Positions 27,247 to 35,602 of a stretch of 41,479 nt of DNA are shown one piece after another. How positions within the stretch are numbered: position 1 is the stretch's first letter; each line of letters opens with the position of its first letter. Below the pieces are notes generated by a model. That model did not search any database. It was not told where the DNA came from and worked only from the letters and a program-made list of their open reading frames with translations. The position numbers and the translations under genes were made by a program. Source of the DNA: Gammaproteobacteria bacterium (GTDB lineage: Bacteria > Pseudomonadota > Gammaproteobacteria > Enterobacterales > Kangiellaceae); contig JABXHQ010000104.1 of the NCBI GenBank assembly GCA_013373545.1, positions 1 to 41,479 on the forward strand, given 5' to 3'.

Positions 27247-27315
27247 CAGTAACTCTGCAGGGCGGATTTTGTCATGCTAGTGATTCAATCAATCGTCATC
27301 CTGTGAGTTAAATTT

Positions 27316-28074
27316 ATGAGCAAGCAAGCGGTATTAGTGACCGGTGCTGGAAGTGGAATTGGCCTTGGTATTGCCGAGTTTTTTGCGCAACGTAATTACC
27401 AAGTAATTGTTACTGATCGCAGTGTTGAGTCGTTATCTCAAGCACAACAGCAGCTGGCGCAGCATGATTGTCAATTTTATTGTCTCGATGTTACGTCACA
27501 GTCTTCGGTAAACGAGCTGATGCAAAACCTTGAGCGCGGGCCCGACATTCTAATTAATAACGCCGGTATTCAACATGTCGCTCGGCTGGAAGATTTCCCT
27601 ATGGAGCAATGGCAGCGCTTATTGGAGATTATGCTGGTTGGCGTAGCGCGGGTAACCCAAGCGTTCTTGCCAACTATGAAAACGCAGAACTTTGGTCGAA
27701 TCATTAACATTGGCTCATTGCATTCAGTCGTTGCGTCACCGTATAAAACGGCTTATATCGCAGCGAAACATGGGTTGTTAGGTTTTGCAAAGTCGTTAGC
27801 ACTTGAAGTGGCAGAACATGACATAACTATCAATACCGTTTGTCCGGCTTATGTGCGCACTCCGCTCGTCAGTGATCAAATTGCCCAGCAAGCTGCGCAA
27901 CATGGCATTTCCGAACAAGCCGTGGTGGAAACCATTATGTTAAAGCCGATGCCGAAAAAATCGTTTATCGAGGTTGCCGAAATTGCAGCGGCGTGTGAGT
28001 ACTTTTGTCAGCCGCTGGCGCGTAATGTGACGGCACAAACCTTGTTGCTCGATGGCGGTTGGACCGCGCAATAA
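27316..28074 (+). CDS. bdhA: 3-hydroxybutyrate dehydrogenase
   Basis: A 252-residue short-chain dehydrogenase that oxidises D-3-hydroxybutyrate to acetoacetate with NAD+. The Rossmann motif TGAGSGIG (9-16), NNAG (81-84), and the catalytic S134, Y147 and K151 are present. Substrate-binding residues known from Pseudomonas HBDH are kept: Q86 (NNAGIQH), H136, K144, Q188 and the C-terminal GGWTA. The fourth member of the usual SDR tetrad, asparagine, is methionine here (M106, EIMLVG); this may be a clade trait of one 3HBDH group. The ATG has only weak RBS. The gene is divergent from the oligomer hydrolase and ends 6 nt before ispB on the other strand. Confidence 0.9.
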   Translation: MSKQAVLVTGAGSGIGLGIAEFFAQRNYQVIVTDRSVESLSQAQQQLAQHDCQFYCLDVTSQSSVNELMQNLERGPDILINNAGIQHVARLEDFPMEQWQRLLEIMLVGVARVTQAFLPTMKTQNFGRIINIGSLHSVVASPYKTAYIAAKHGLLGFAKSLALEVAEHDITINTVCPAYVRTPLVSDQIAQQAAQHGISEQAVVETIMLKPMPKKSFIEVAEIAAACEYFCQPLARNVTAQTLLLDGGWTAQ

Positions 28075-28080
28075 CTCAAG

Positions 28081-29061
28081 TTATGCGCTGCGGCCCAGTG
28101 ATAAGTCGGCAAGGTCGAATAGTGCTTTGCGAAATGGCGTGTCAGGGAGGTCTGCGATTGCTGCTTTAGCGGCATTGGCAAACTCGAGCGCTTTGGCGCG
28201 GCAATAGTCGACCGCACCACTTTGTTGAATCAGCATTAAAATTTGTTCTAAATGCGTGGTGTCTCCAGCTAGGATGGCATCGCGGATCAGTTGTGCATCA
28301 GCGTTTTCAACATTGGCCATGGCATACATAAGCGGTAATGTTGGTTTGCCTTCCGCGAGGTCGTCGCCGACGTTTTTACCCATGGTCTGGGCATCGGATA
28401 GATAATCCAATAAATCATCAACGACTTGAAACGCCATACCGAGATTTAAGCCGTAGTCGTGCAAGGCGCTACGGTGTGTCGAGTCGGAGTCGAGCATTGC
28501 GCCCAGCTCACATGCCGCAGCAAACAAGATAGCGGTTTTGCGTCGAATGACTTCGTAATACTCTTGCTCCGCGATATCGGGTTCATTGACATTCATTAAC
28601 TGTAAAACTTCACCTTCCGCGATGAGGTTAGTGGTATCAGCGAGCAATTGCATAACCGCCATTGAGTCAACTCGAACCATCATTTGGAAAGCGCGCGAGT
28701 AGAGAAAGTCGCCGGTGAGTACACTGGCCTCATTGCCGAACAATGCATTGGCGGTTTTTTCGCCACGGCGCAATTTAGAATCGTCAACGACGTCATCGTG
28801 AAGCAGGGTCGCGGTATGAATAAACTCGATAATGGCTGCCAAGGTGTGATGCTGCTCTCCGCGATAACCGCAGGCATTTGCGGCCAGCAATACCAGTAAC
28901 GGGCGCAGTCGCTTACCGCCACTGTTAACAATGTAAAAACCAAGTTGATTGATTAGTGCTACATCTGACTTTAACTCGTTGTAAATCAACTGGTTAGTAG
29001 CATCTATATCCGATTGGATTAATTCTTTGATGGCAGTAAATGTCGGGCCGCTGTTAGGCAT
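28081..29061 (-). CDS. ispB: octaprenyl diphosphate synthase
   Basis: A 326-residue trans-polyprenyl diphosphate synthase that extends farnesyl diphosphate with isopentenyl units to make the ubiquinone side chain. The two aspartate-rich motifs are present: DDVVD (89-93) and DDLLD (215-219), with GGKRLRP (48-54) and the chain-entry LRRGEKTANALFG. The position divergent from rplU-rpmA is the conserved location of ispB in gammaproteobacteria, which supports IspB over FPP synthase. Chain length (C40 or other) cannot be fixed from sequence. Confidence 0.94.
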   Translation of the reverse strand: MPNSGPTFTAIKELIQSDIDATNQLIYNELKSDVALINQLGFYIVNSGGKRLRPLLVLLAANACGYRGEQHHTLAAIIEFIHTATLLHDDVVDDSKLRRGEKTANALFGNEASVLTGDFLYSRAFQMMVRVDSMAVMQLLADTTNLIAEGEVLQLMNVNEPDIAEQEYYEVIRRKTAILFAAACELGAMLDSDSTHRSALHDYGLNLGMAFQVVDDLLDYLSDAQTMGKNVGDDLAEGKPTLPLMYAMANVENADAQLIRDAILAGDTTHLEQILMLIQQSGAVDYCRAKALEFANAAKAAIADLPDTPFRKALFDLADLSLGRSA

Positions 29062-29206
29062 GAGTGTATTCGTTTTCTTTCATTCTAGGTTTTTTTGTGG
29101 TCTGCATGCTAGGGCGCTGATTGGGATTGGTCAAGGGTAAATTGGTAATCGATAACTTGGGATGATGTATTTGCGCACCGATTTAGCGCTAAAGTCGCTT
29201 AATTAC

Positions 29207-29235
29207 TTGCTCCGCAGGAGTAAAACCCTTATAAT
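29207..29235 (+). promoter_or_regulatory. sigma-70-type promoter of rplU-rpmA
   Basis: TTGCTC (29207-29212), 17-bp spacer, perfect TATAAT (29230-29235), followed by a GC-rich discriminator (tcgcgccc) typical of growth-rate-controlled ribosomal promoters. About 105 nt of leader precede the rplU ATG. Confidence 0.7.
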
Positions 29236-29347
29236 TCGCGCCCTTCGGATTACCCGAATACGACTAACGCCCTCGTTGCTGGTTGTTTAAGCTCGGTAAA
29301 TTTGTTATCGACACCAACGCTGTGGGGTACGACTGGAGAGTAAACTC

Positions 29348-29659
29348 ATGTACGCAGTTTTTCAAAGCGGTGGTAAACAACACCGTGTTAAAGAAGGTCA
29401 AACGATTAAGTTAGAAAAAATCGAAGCCGAAACCGGTTCAACTATCGATTTTGACAAAGTATTAATGGTTGGCAGTGGCGCGGACGTAAAAGTTGGTGCA
29501 CCTTATGTTGATGGCGCGAAAATAACTGCTGAGGTAGTTTCGCAAGGTCGTCACAAGAAAATCAAAATCATCAAATTCAAACGCCGTAAGCACCATATGA
29601 AACAAATGGGGCATCGTCAGTGGTTCACTGAAGTGAAAATCACTGGTATCAACGGTTAA
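29348..29659 (+). CDS. rplU: 50S ribosomal protein L21
   Basis: The 103-residue L21 begins [14 protein letters not shown] and ends with the basic [19 protein letters not shown] segment that binds 23S rRNA. Full length for the family. RBS tggagag precedes the ATG. It forms an operon with rpmA (17-nt gap). Confidence 0.98.
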   Translation: MYAVFQSGGKQHRVKEGQTIKLEKIEAETGSTIDFDKVLMVGSGADVKVGAPYVDGAKITAEVVSQGRHKKIKIIKFKRRKHHMKQMGHRQWFTEVKITGING

Positions 29660-29676
29660 TAAGTAGGAGATAACTC

Positions 29677-29934
29677 ATGGCTCATAAAAAAGCTGGTGGT
29701 AGTACCCGTAACGGTCGCGATTCAGAATCGAAACGCCTTGGTGTTAAACGCTTCGGTGGTGAAGTTGTCCCTGCAGGTAGCATTATTGTTCGCCAACGTG
29801 GCACTCAGTTTCACCCAGGTGATAACGTGGGTATTGGCCGCGACCACACTTTGTTTGCGAAAGTAGACGGTGAAATCAAGTTTGCAGTTGCTGGCCGTAA
29901 CAATCGTCGTACGGTAAGCGTTATTCCAGCGTAA
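29677..29934 (+). CDS. rpmA: 50S ribosomal protein L27
   Basis: The 85-residue L27 starts [19 protein letters not shown], the N-terminal tail that reaches the peptidyl transferase centre, and contains [10 protein letters not shown] and [16 protein letters not shown]. The tail begins directly at M-A-H, so there is no Firmicutes-type cleaved extension. RBS taggaga lies before the ATG. A strong terminator follows, with obgE beyond it. Confidence 0.98.
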   Translation: MAHKKAGGSTRNGRDSESKRLGVKRFGGEVVPAGSIIVRQRGTQFHPGDNVGIGRDHTLFAKVDGEIKFAVAGRNNRRTVSVIPA

Positions 29935-29960
29935 TCTCGCTCGAATACAAGCTTTGATGA

Positions 29961-29986
29961 AAGCCCCGCAATTGCGGGGCTTTTTT
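29961..29986 (+). terminator. intrinsic terminator after rpmA
   Basis: A perfect palindrome with stem GCCCCGC / GCGGGGC around AATT, followed by a run of six or more T. It should reduce read-through from the L21-L27 operon into obgE. Confidence 0.92.
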
Positions 29987-30018
29987 GTAGATTGTTGCGC
30001 GGCTCGGTTATACTTTAA

Positions 30019-31173
<1,155 letters not shown>

Positions 31174-31222
31174 TGGCTACATATCGTTCATAGTAACCTT
31201 AGAACATAAAAATCTAGGGCAT

Positions 31223-31250
31223 AAAAAAACCGGCAATCGCCGGTTTTTTT
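31223..31250. terminator. bidirectional intrinsic terminator between obgE and rpsT
   Basis: A 12-bp perfect stem, seven A then CCGGC (31223-31234), loop AATC, GCCGG then seven T (31239-31250). It lies between convergent genes, so it probably serves both. Confidence 0.93.
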
Positions 31251-31269
31251 ATAATTCTTGCTAAGAGTA

Positions 31270-31533
31270 TTAAGCCATTGCTTTAACTTTGGCGGCTAAA
31301 CGACTCTTATGACGCGCTGCTTTATTCTTGTGAATAAGGCCACGGCTTGCAGCTCGGTCAAGAACTCCAGAAACGTTAACAACTGCTGCTTGAGCAGCTT
31401 CTTTGTCACCGCCGCTGATTGCAGCTAGTGCTTTTTTCAATTGCGTGCGCATCATAGAACGACGGCTTGCATTGTGCTGACGACGTCCTTCAGCTTGACG
31501 CGCTCGCTTTTTGGCGGATTTAATGTTAGCCAA
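31270..31533 (-). CDS. rpsT: 30S ribosomal protein S20
   Basis: The 87-residue S20 starts [15 protein letters not shown] and is a basic helical protein of normal length. The start codon is TTG (minus strand, 31531-31533), with AGGAG about 7 nt upstream. E. coli rpsT also starts with UUG, where the weak start is part of autogenous translational control, so a similar control is likely here. A near-consensus promoter lies at 31583-31611. Confidence 0.97.
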   Translation of the reverse strand: MANIKSAKKRARQAEGRRQHNASRRSMMRTQLKKALAAISGGDKEAAQAAVVNVSGVLDRAASRGLIHKNKAARHKSRLAAKVKAMA

Positions 31534-31582
31534 GGTTATACTCCTGCTAATTCGTTTGCGATCCAGAAATTTAAGGCCGCGA

Positions 31583-31611
31583 ACTATGCCTTTTTTCCCG
31601 CGCTATGTCAA
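31583..31611 (-). promoter_or_regulatory. sigma-70-type promoter of rpsT
   Basis: On the minus strand: perfect TTGACA (31611-31606), 17-bp spacer, CATAGT (31588-31583), then a GC-rich discriminator (tcgcggcc). The leader to the TTG start is about 45 nt. Confidence 0.75.
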
Positions 31612-31769
31612 GCCGTTGCCAACAATATTACGTGATTTTATTGGTCACTGGACCGACAAGTGGTAATATAACCGCCATCAAGCTGCAGTGGTCGCTGCGC
31701 GTCATTGCGCAGGGGACTTAAGGCAGTATTGAGTATTCGCGCTTTTTAGTGTCAACCAGGAGACATAAA

Positions 31770-32930
31770 ATGAATAAGTATTTGCTAGGAGCCGCTCTAT
31801 TAGCCGCTGGTGTTAATGTGGCCGCGGAAGTCGATCGTACAGTTTATTTCACTGTGCTTGGCGGGGTGCAAGATTTTCATTCGGGAAAAGAAGACAACTT
31901 TCCGATCATGAGCAATAGCCTTGATGAAAGCGAAGTTGTCGGTGCTGAACTTGGGTTTATGTTCACCAAAAACTCAGCGTTTCAATTGAGCTACAACAAA
32001 CTTAATCCGGATGATGCGATTGGGTTTGGTGATGAAGACTTAGTTTTAACCTCACTCGATTATGTACATTATTTTGCCAATGATTCAAAGGGCGGCCCTT
32101 TCCTACGTCTAGGTGTTGGACGTTACACTTTCGATAGTGAAGTGGCGGGTGGTGGCTGGATGGAGTCTGACATCGGCCGTTTAGGGATTGGCTTTGAAGA
32201 TGAATTAAACAGCGTATTGAGTTGGCGTGGTGAGTTAGGCGTTATTCGTGACGACACCACCAAACGTTTCGACACTCAGTTGCTAGTAGGCTTTACTTTT
32301 AATTTTGGCGGCTCTGATCCAGCGCCGGTTCCGGTTAAAGCTGTTGAAACGAAAACCGTCACCAAAAACACCCGCACTGATAGCGATCGCGATGGTGTGT
32401 TTGATGATGTTGATCAGTGTCCTGCCACCGCTGCTGGCGTAGTGGTTGATCCTCGTGGCTGTGAACTTGATAGCGACGGCGATGGTGTGGTCAACTCAAA
32501 AGACGCATGTGCTGCTACTCCGGCTGGAGCGAAAGTTGATGCTAAGGGCTGCCGCTTAATGTTAGATGAAACAGTACGGATAACCCTGAACGTTAAATTT
32601 GCCAACAATAGTAGTGAGATTCGCACCTCATTCGAAAGCGAGTTCCAACAAGTGGCTGAGTTTATGAAGCAATATCCAGACACTAAGCTTGTGGTCGAAG
32701 GGCATTCTGACAGCGTTGGCAAAGATAGTTATAACCAGTGGCTCTCAGAAAAACGTGCGCAAGCGGTTGCGAATTACTTAATGGCGAATTACGGCCTAAG
32801 TAGCGAGCGAGTATCTTCGGTCGGTTATGGTGAGACACGTCCTGTAGCGGACAACTCGACGGCTGATGGACGAGCTAAAAACCGTCGTGTTGAAGCGGTT
32901 ATTGAAACCACGGTGAAACGCGCGCAGTAA
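31770..32930 (+). CDS. OmpA-family outer-membrane protein with calcium-type linker
   Basis: A 386-residue protein. The start at ATG 31770 is chosen because AGGAGA lies 7 nt before it and a signal peptide follows (KYLLGAALLAAGVNVAA); a GTG 21 nt upstream has no RBS. Residues about 20-190 form an eight-stranded OmpA-like barrel ending GFTFNFGG. Two TSP3-type Asp-rich repeats (DSDRDGVFDDVDQCP and DSDGDGVVNSKDAC) link it to the OmpA peptidoglycan-binding domain (about 265-380) with EGHSDSVG and AKNRRVE, the Asp and Arg that hold diaminopimelate. This is the OprF-like layout. It sits between rpsT and murJ, with a terminator behind, and is probably a single-gene unit. Confidence 0.93.
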   Translation: MNKYLLGAALLAAGVNVAAEVDRTVYFTVLGGVQDFHSGKEDNFPIMSNSLDESEVVGAELGFMFTKNSAFQLSYNKLNPDDAIGFGDEDLVLTSLDYVHYFANDSKGGPFLRLGVGRYTFDSEVAGGGWMESDIGRLGIGFEDELNSVLSWRGELGVIRDDTTKRFDTQLLVGFTFNFGGSDPAPVPVKAVETKTVTKNTRTDSDRDGVFDDVDQCPATAAGVVVDPRGCELDSDGDGVVNSKDACAATPAGAKVDAKGCRLMLDETVRITLNVKFANNSSEIRTSFESEFQQVAEFMKQYPDTKLVVEGHSDSVGKDSYNQWLSEKRAQAVANYLMANYGLSSERVSSVGYGETRPVADNSTADGRAKNRRVEAVIETTVKRAQ

Positions 32931-32976
32931 CACTTGCTATTCACCTAAAAAGGCTGGTTTAATCAGCCCTATGCGA

Positions 32977-33004
32977 AAGCCTCTGATTCGTCAGGGGCTT
33001 TTTA
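32977..33004 (+). terminator. intrinsic terminator after the OmpA-family gene
   Basis: AGCCTCTGA (32978-32986), stable loop TTCG, TCAGGGGCT (32991-32999), one T-G wobble, then a T-run. It ends about 40 nt before the murJ start. Confidence 0.88.
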
Positions 33005-33041
33005 TTAGGTCGTCGGATAAGCAATAGTAGGGACAGAACAC

Positions 33042-34586
33042 TTGAAGAAAGTGAGTTTACTCAAGTCAGGCATAGTGGTTAGCGCAATGACGTTATTATC
33101 GCGCGTGCTTGGTTTGGTGCGTGATATCGTTATTGCCAACGTATTGGGAGCGCAAGCGGCAACCGATGTATTTCTGGTAGCGCAAAAAATCCCAAACTTT
33201 CTGCGTCGCTTGTTTGGTGAGGGAGCCTTTGCCCAAGCGTTTGTTCCGGTGTTAAGCGAATATCAACAACTCCAAGATCGGCAAGCAGTACTCAACTTAG
33301 TCAGCAAAGTATCGGGCACCTTAGGCGGTATTTTATTAGTGGTAACGCTGCTCGGTGTGGTTGGCTCTCCGCTATTAGCCGGTATTTTTGGTTATGGTTT
33401 TATCGAGAAAGGTGAAACCGAAAAATATTATCTAGTTTCTGAGCTACTTAAAGTTACTTTTCCGTATATTTTATTTATTAGCTTAACCGCCTTTGCTGGG
33501 AGTGTGTTGAACTCTCTCGGACGTTTTGCGGTGCCTGCATTTGCTCCCGTGTTATTGAACATTTGTATTATCTTCGCGGCGGTGTGGATATCACCGTTGC
33601 TAGAAGAACCGGTGCGAGCGTTAGCTTGGGCCATTTTTGTTGCCGGTATTTTACAATTGTTGCTCCACTTACCATTTCTTTGGCGCCAAGGATATTTAGT
33701 GAAGCCACAATGGGGTTGGCGCGACAGTGGCGTGCGCAAAGTTCTAAAGCTCATGATACCTGCGCTGTTTGGCGTATCGGTGGCGCAAATTAATTTGTTG
33801 CTCGACACTGTGATTGCGTCATTTTTAGTCACCGGAAGCATTACATGGTTGTATTTAAGCGATCGGATGCTGGAGTTTCCGCTCGGTATTTTTGGGATCG
33901 CCATTGCAACGGTTATCTTGCCAAGCCTATCGCGGCAACATGCGCAAAATGACGCGGCCACTATGAGTCGGATGTTAAATTGGGCGCTGCATATGGTTTT
34001 ACTAATTGGCTTACCCGCAGCCGTTGGCCTTTTTATTCTCGCGGAACCGGTGATGTTGAGTGTTTTTCAACATGGCAATTTTTCGCTTTATGATGCTTCT
34101 ATGGCAGCGCTGAGTTTGCAAGCCTATGTGTTTGGTTTGCTAAGTTTTATGTTCATTAAAGTATTAGCCACCGGGTATTTCTCGCGCCAAAATACTCGCA
34201 CGCCAGTGAAAATTGGCATTATCGCGATGGTGATCAATATGGTGGTGAACTTATTGCTGTTTAAGCCCTATGGTCATGTTGGGCTGGCCATTGCGACGGC
34301 GGTATCTGCAACCATGAACGCGAGTTTGTTGTGGGTCGGGTTGATTCGTAATCAAACCTTACAAATGGATCGCCAGTGGTGGTGGTGGGGATTGCGCGCG
34401 GTATTAGCGGCGACGGTCATGTTTGCGGTGATTGAGTGGCTCCAGCCAACGCTTGAACAGTGGCAATTGAGTAGTTTATGGCAGCGTGGCTGGCAGTTGG
34501 CCTTGTGTATTAGCTTGGGTGTGGTGAGTTACCTGTTCTCATTATGGGCATTGGGTCTACGGCTTCGCGATGTTAAATCCTCATGA
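33042..34586 (+). CDS. murJ: lipid II flippase MurJ
   Basis: MurJ moves lipid-linked peptidoglycan precursor across the inner membrane. The 514-residue protein has about 14 membrane helices and the family N-terminal block: SAMTLLSRVLGLVRDIV (14-30), D42 and PNFLRRLFGEGAFAQAFVPV (51-70), which includes the arginines essential in E. coli MurJ. The start is TTG at 33042, with AGGGA 8 nt before it; a GTG nine bases later has no RBS at the right place. It heads a likely transcript with ribF, ileS, lspA, fkpB and ispH, an order common in gammaproteobacteria. Confidence 0.95.
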   Translation: MKKVSLLKSGIVVSAMTLLSRVLGLVRDIVIANVLGAQAATDVFLVAQKIPNFLRRLFGEGAFAQAFVPVLSEYQQLQDRQAVLNLVSKVSGTLGGILLVVTLLGVVGSPLLAGIFGYGFIEKGETEKYYLVSELLKVTFPYILFISLTAFAGSVLNSLGRFAVPAFAPVLLNICIIFAAVWISPLLEEPVRALAWAIFVAGILQLLLHLPFLWRQGYLVKPQWGWRDSGVRKVLKLMIPALFGVSVAQINLLLDTVIASFLVTGSITWLYLSDRMLEFPLGIFGIAIATVILPSLSRQHAQNDAATMSRMLNWALHMVLLIGLPAAVGLFILAEPVMLSVFQHGNFSLYDASMAALSLQAYVFGLLSFMFIKVLATGYFSRQNTRTPVKIGIIAMVINMVVNLLLFKPYGHVGLAIATAVSATMNASLLWVGLIRNQTLQMDRQWWWWGLRAVLAATVMFAVIEWLQPTLEQWQLSSLWQRGWQLALCISLGVVSYLFSLWALGLRLRDVKSS

Positions 34587-34654
34587 GGCCTGTCACCGTG
34601 CGATCCAATCGGTTATAATCCGGCGCTTTTAACCCGAAGGTAATCAAAACCAGA

Positions 34655-35581
34655 ATGCAGCTCATACACGGCCTTAACCGTATTCCGGAACAGCTTCAAG
34701 GTTGTGTGGCAACCATCGGAAAATTTGACGGTATTCATTTAGGCCACCAACAAATTTTAGCCGCGGTTAGTGCGCAAGCTCGTTCGATGGGGTTGGCATC
34801 AGCGGTTATTGTGTTTGAGCCCGATCCGCAAGAATATTTTGCTGGCGACAAAGCACCGGCGCGGCTGACCCGGTTTGCTGAAAAATGGCGATTATTTGCA
34901 CAAATGGGTATCGAAAAAGTTATTTGCCTTCGTTTTGCAAAGTCGTTAGCGTCGATGAGCGCGCAGGACTTTATCCAAGAGTTGTTAATTCGACGCCTGC
35001 AAGTAAAGCATCTAATTGTCGGTGATGATTTTCGGTTTGGTCGACAGCGTCAAGGCGACTATGAGTTACTACAGCAATTAGGTGCTGGCCACTTTGGAGT
35101 GCAAAATACAGCATCGATAAAGCAGGGCACTGAACGCATTAGCAGTACGTTGATTCGTCACAAGCTACAACAGGGTGATTTTACCGCTGCTGAGCAACTG
35201 CTTGGGCGTGCCTTTAGTATGACTGGGCGAGTCGTGCATGGTGATAAATTAGGTCGTACCTTAGATTTCCCGACCATTAATGTGCCGCTAAGACGACGTG
35301 TATCACCACTACAAGGTGTATACGTGGTTAAAGTATACGGTCTTGATGAACCGGTGTTTGGTGTCGCCAATGTCGGAACTCGACCGACGGTAGATGGGCA
35401 AAGTGCTCGTGTTGAGGCTCATCTATTTGATTTTGATCGAGATTGCTATGGCGCACAAGTGGAGTTGGTGTTTTTACACCGAATTCGCAATGAGCAAAAG
35501 TTTGCTTCAGTTGAGGCATTAAAAAAACAAATCCAATGTGATGTAACAGAAGCCAAAGCTTGGCTAAAAAATTTAAATTAA
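34655..35581 (+). CDS. ribF: bifunctional riboflavin kinase / FAD synthetase
   Basis: RibF phosphorylates riboflavin to FMN and adenylates FMN to FAD. The 308-residue protein has the N-terminal nucleotidyltransferase with GKFDGIHLGH (22-31; most homologues have Asn where K23 stands) and ISSTLIR, then the flavokinase domain from about 185: GRVVHGDKLGRTLDFPTIN, GVYVVKV and an EAHLFDFDRDCYG segment. The gene follows murJ by 68 nt and precedes ileS by about 20 nt. Confidence 0.95.
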   Translation: MQLIHGLNRIPEQLQGCVATIGKFDGIHLGHQQILAAVSAQARSMGLASAVIVFEPDPQEYFAGDKAPARLTRFAEKWRLFAQMGIEKVICLRFAKSLASMSAQDFIQELLIRRLQVKHLIVGDDFRFGRQRQGDYELLQQLGAGHFGVQNTASIKQGTERISSTLIRHKLQQGDFTAAEQLLGRAFSMTGRVVHGDKLGRTLDFPTINVPLRRRVSPLQGVYVVKVYGLDEPVFGVANVGTRPTVDGQSARVEAHLFDFDRDCYGAQVELVFLHRIRNEQKFASVEALKKQIQCDVTEAKAWLKNLN

Positions 35582-35602
35582 ACGAGTTTGGAACTATTCA
35601 TT

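Noticed and set aside
33428-33961. 177-codon open frame on the minus strand
   Set aside because: It lies wholly inside murJ, whose family motifs and membrane pattern are clear. The antisense translation has no recognisable domain.
35588-35602. upstream TTG start for ileS
   Set aside because: The ATG at 35603 gives the conserved IleRS N-terminus; the five extra residues have no support.
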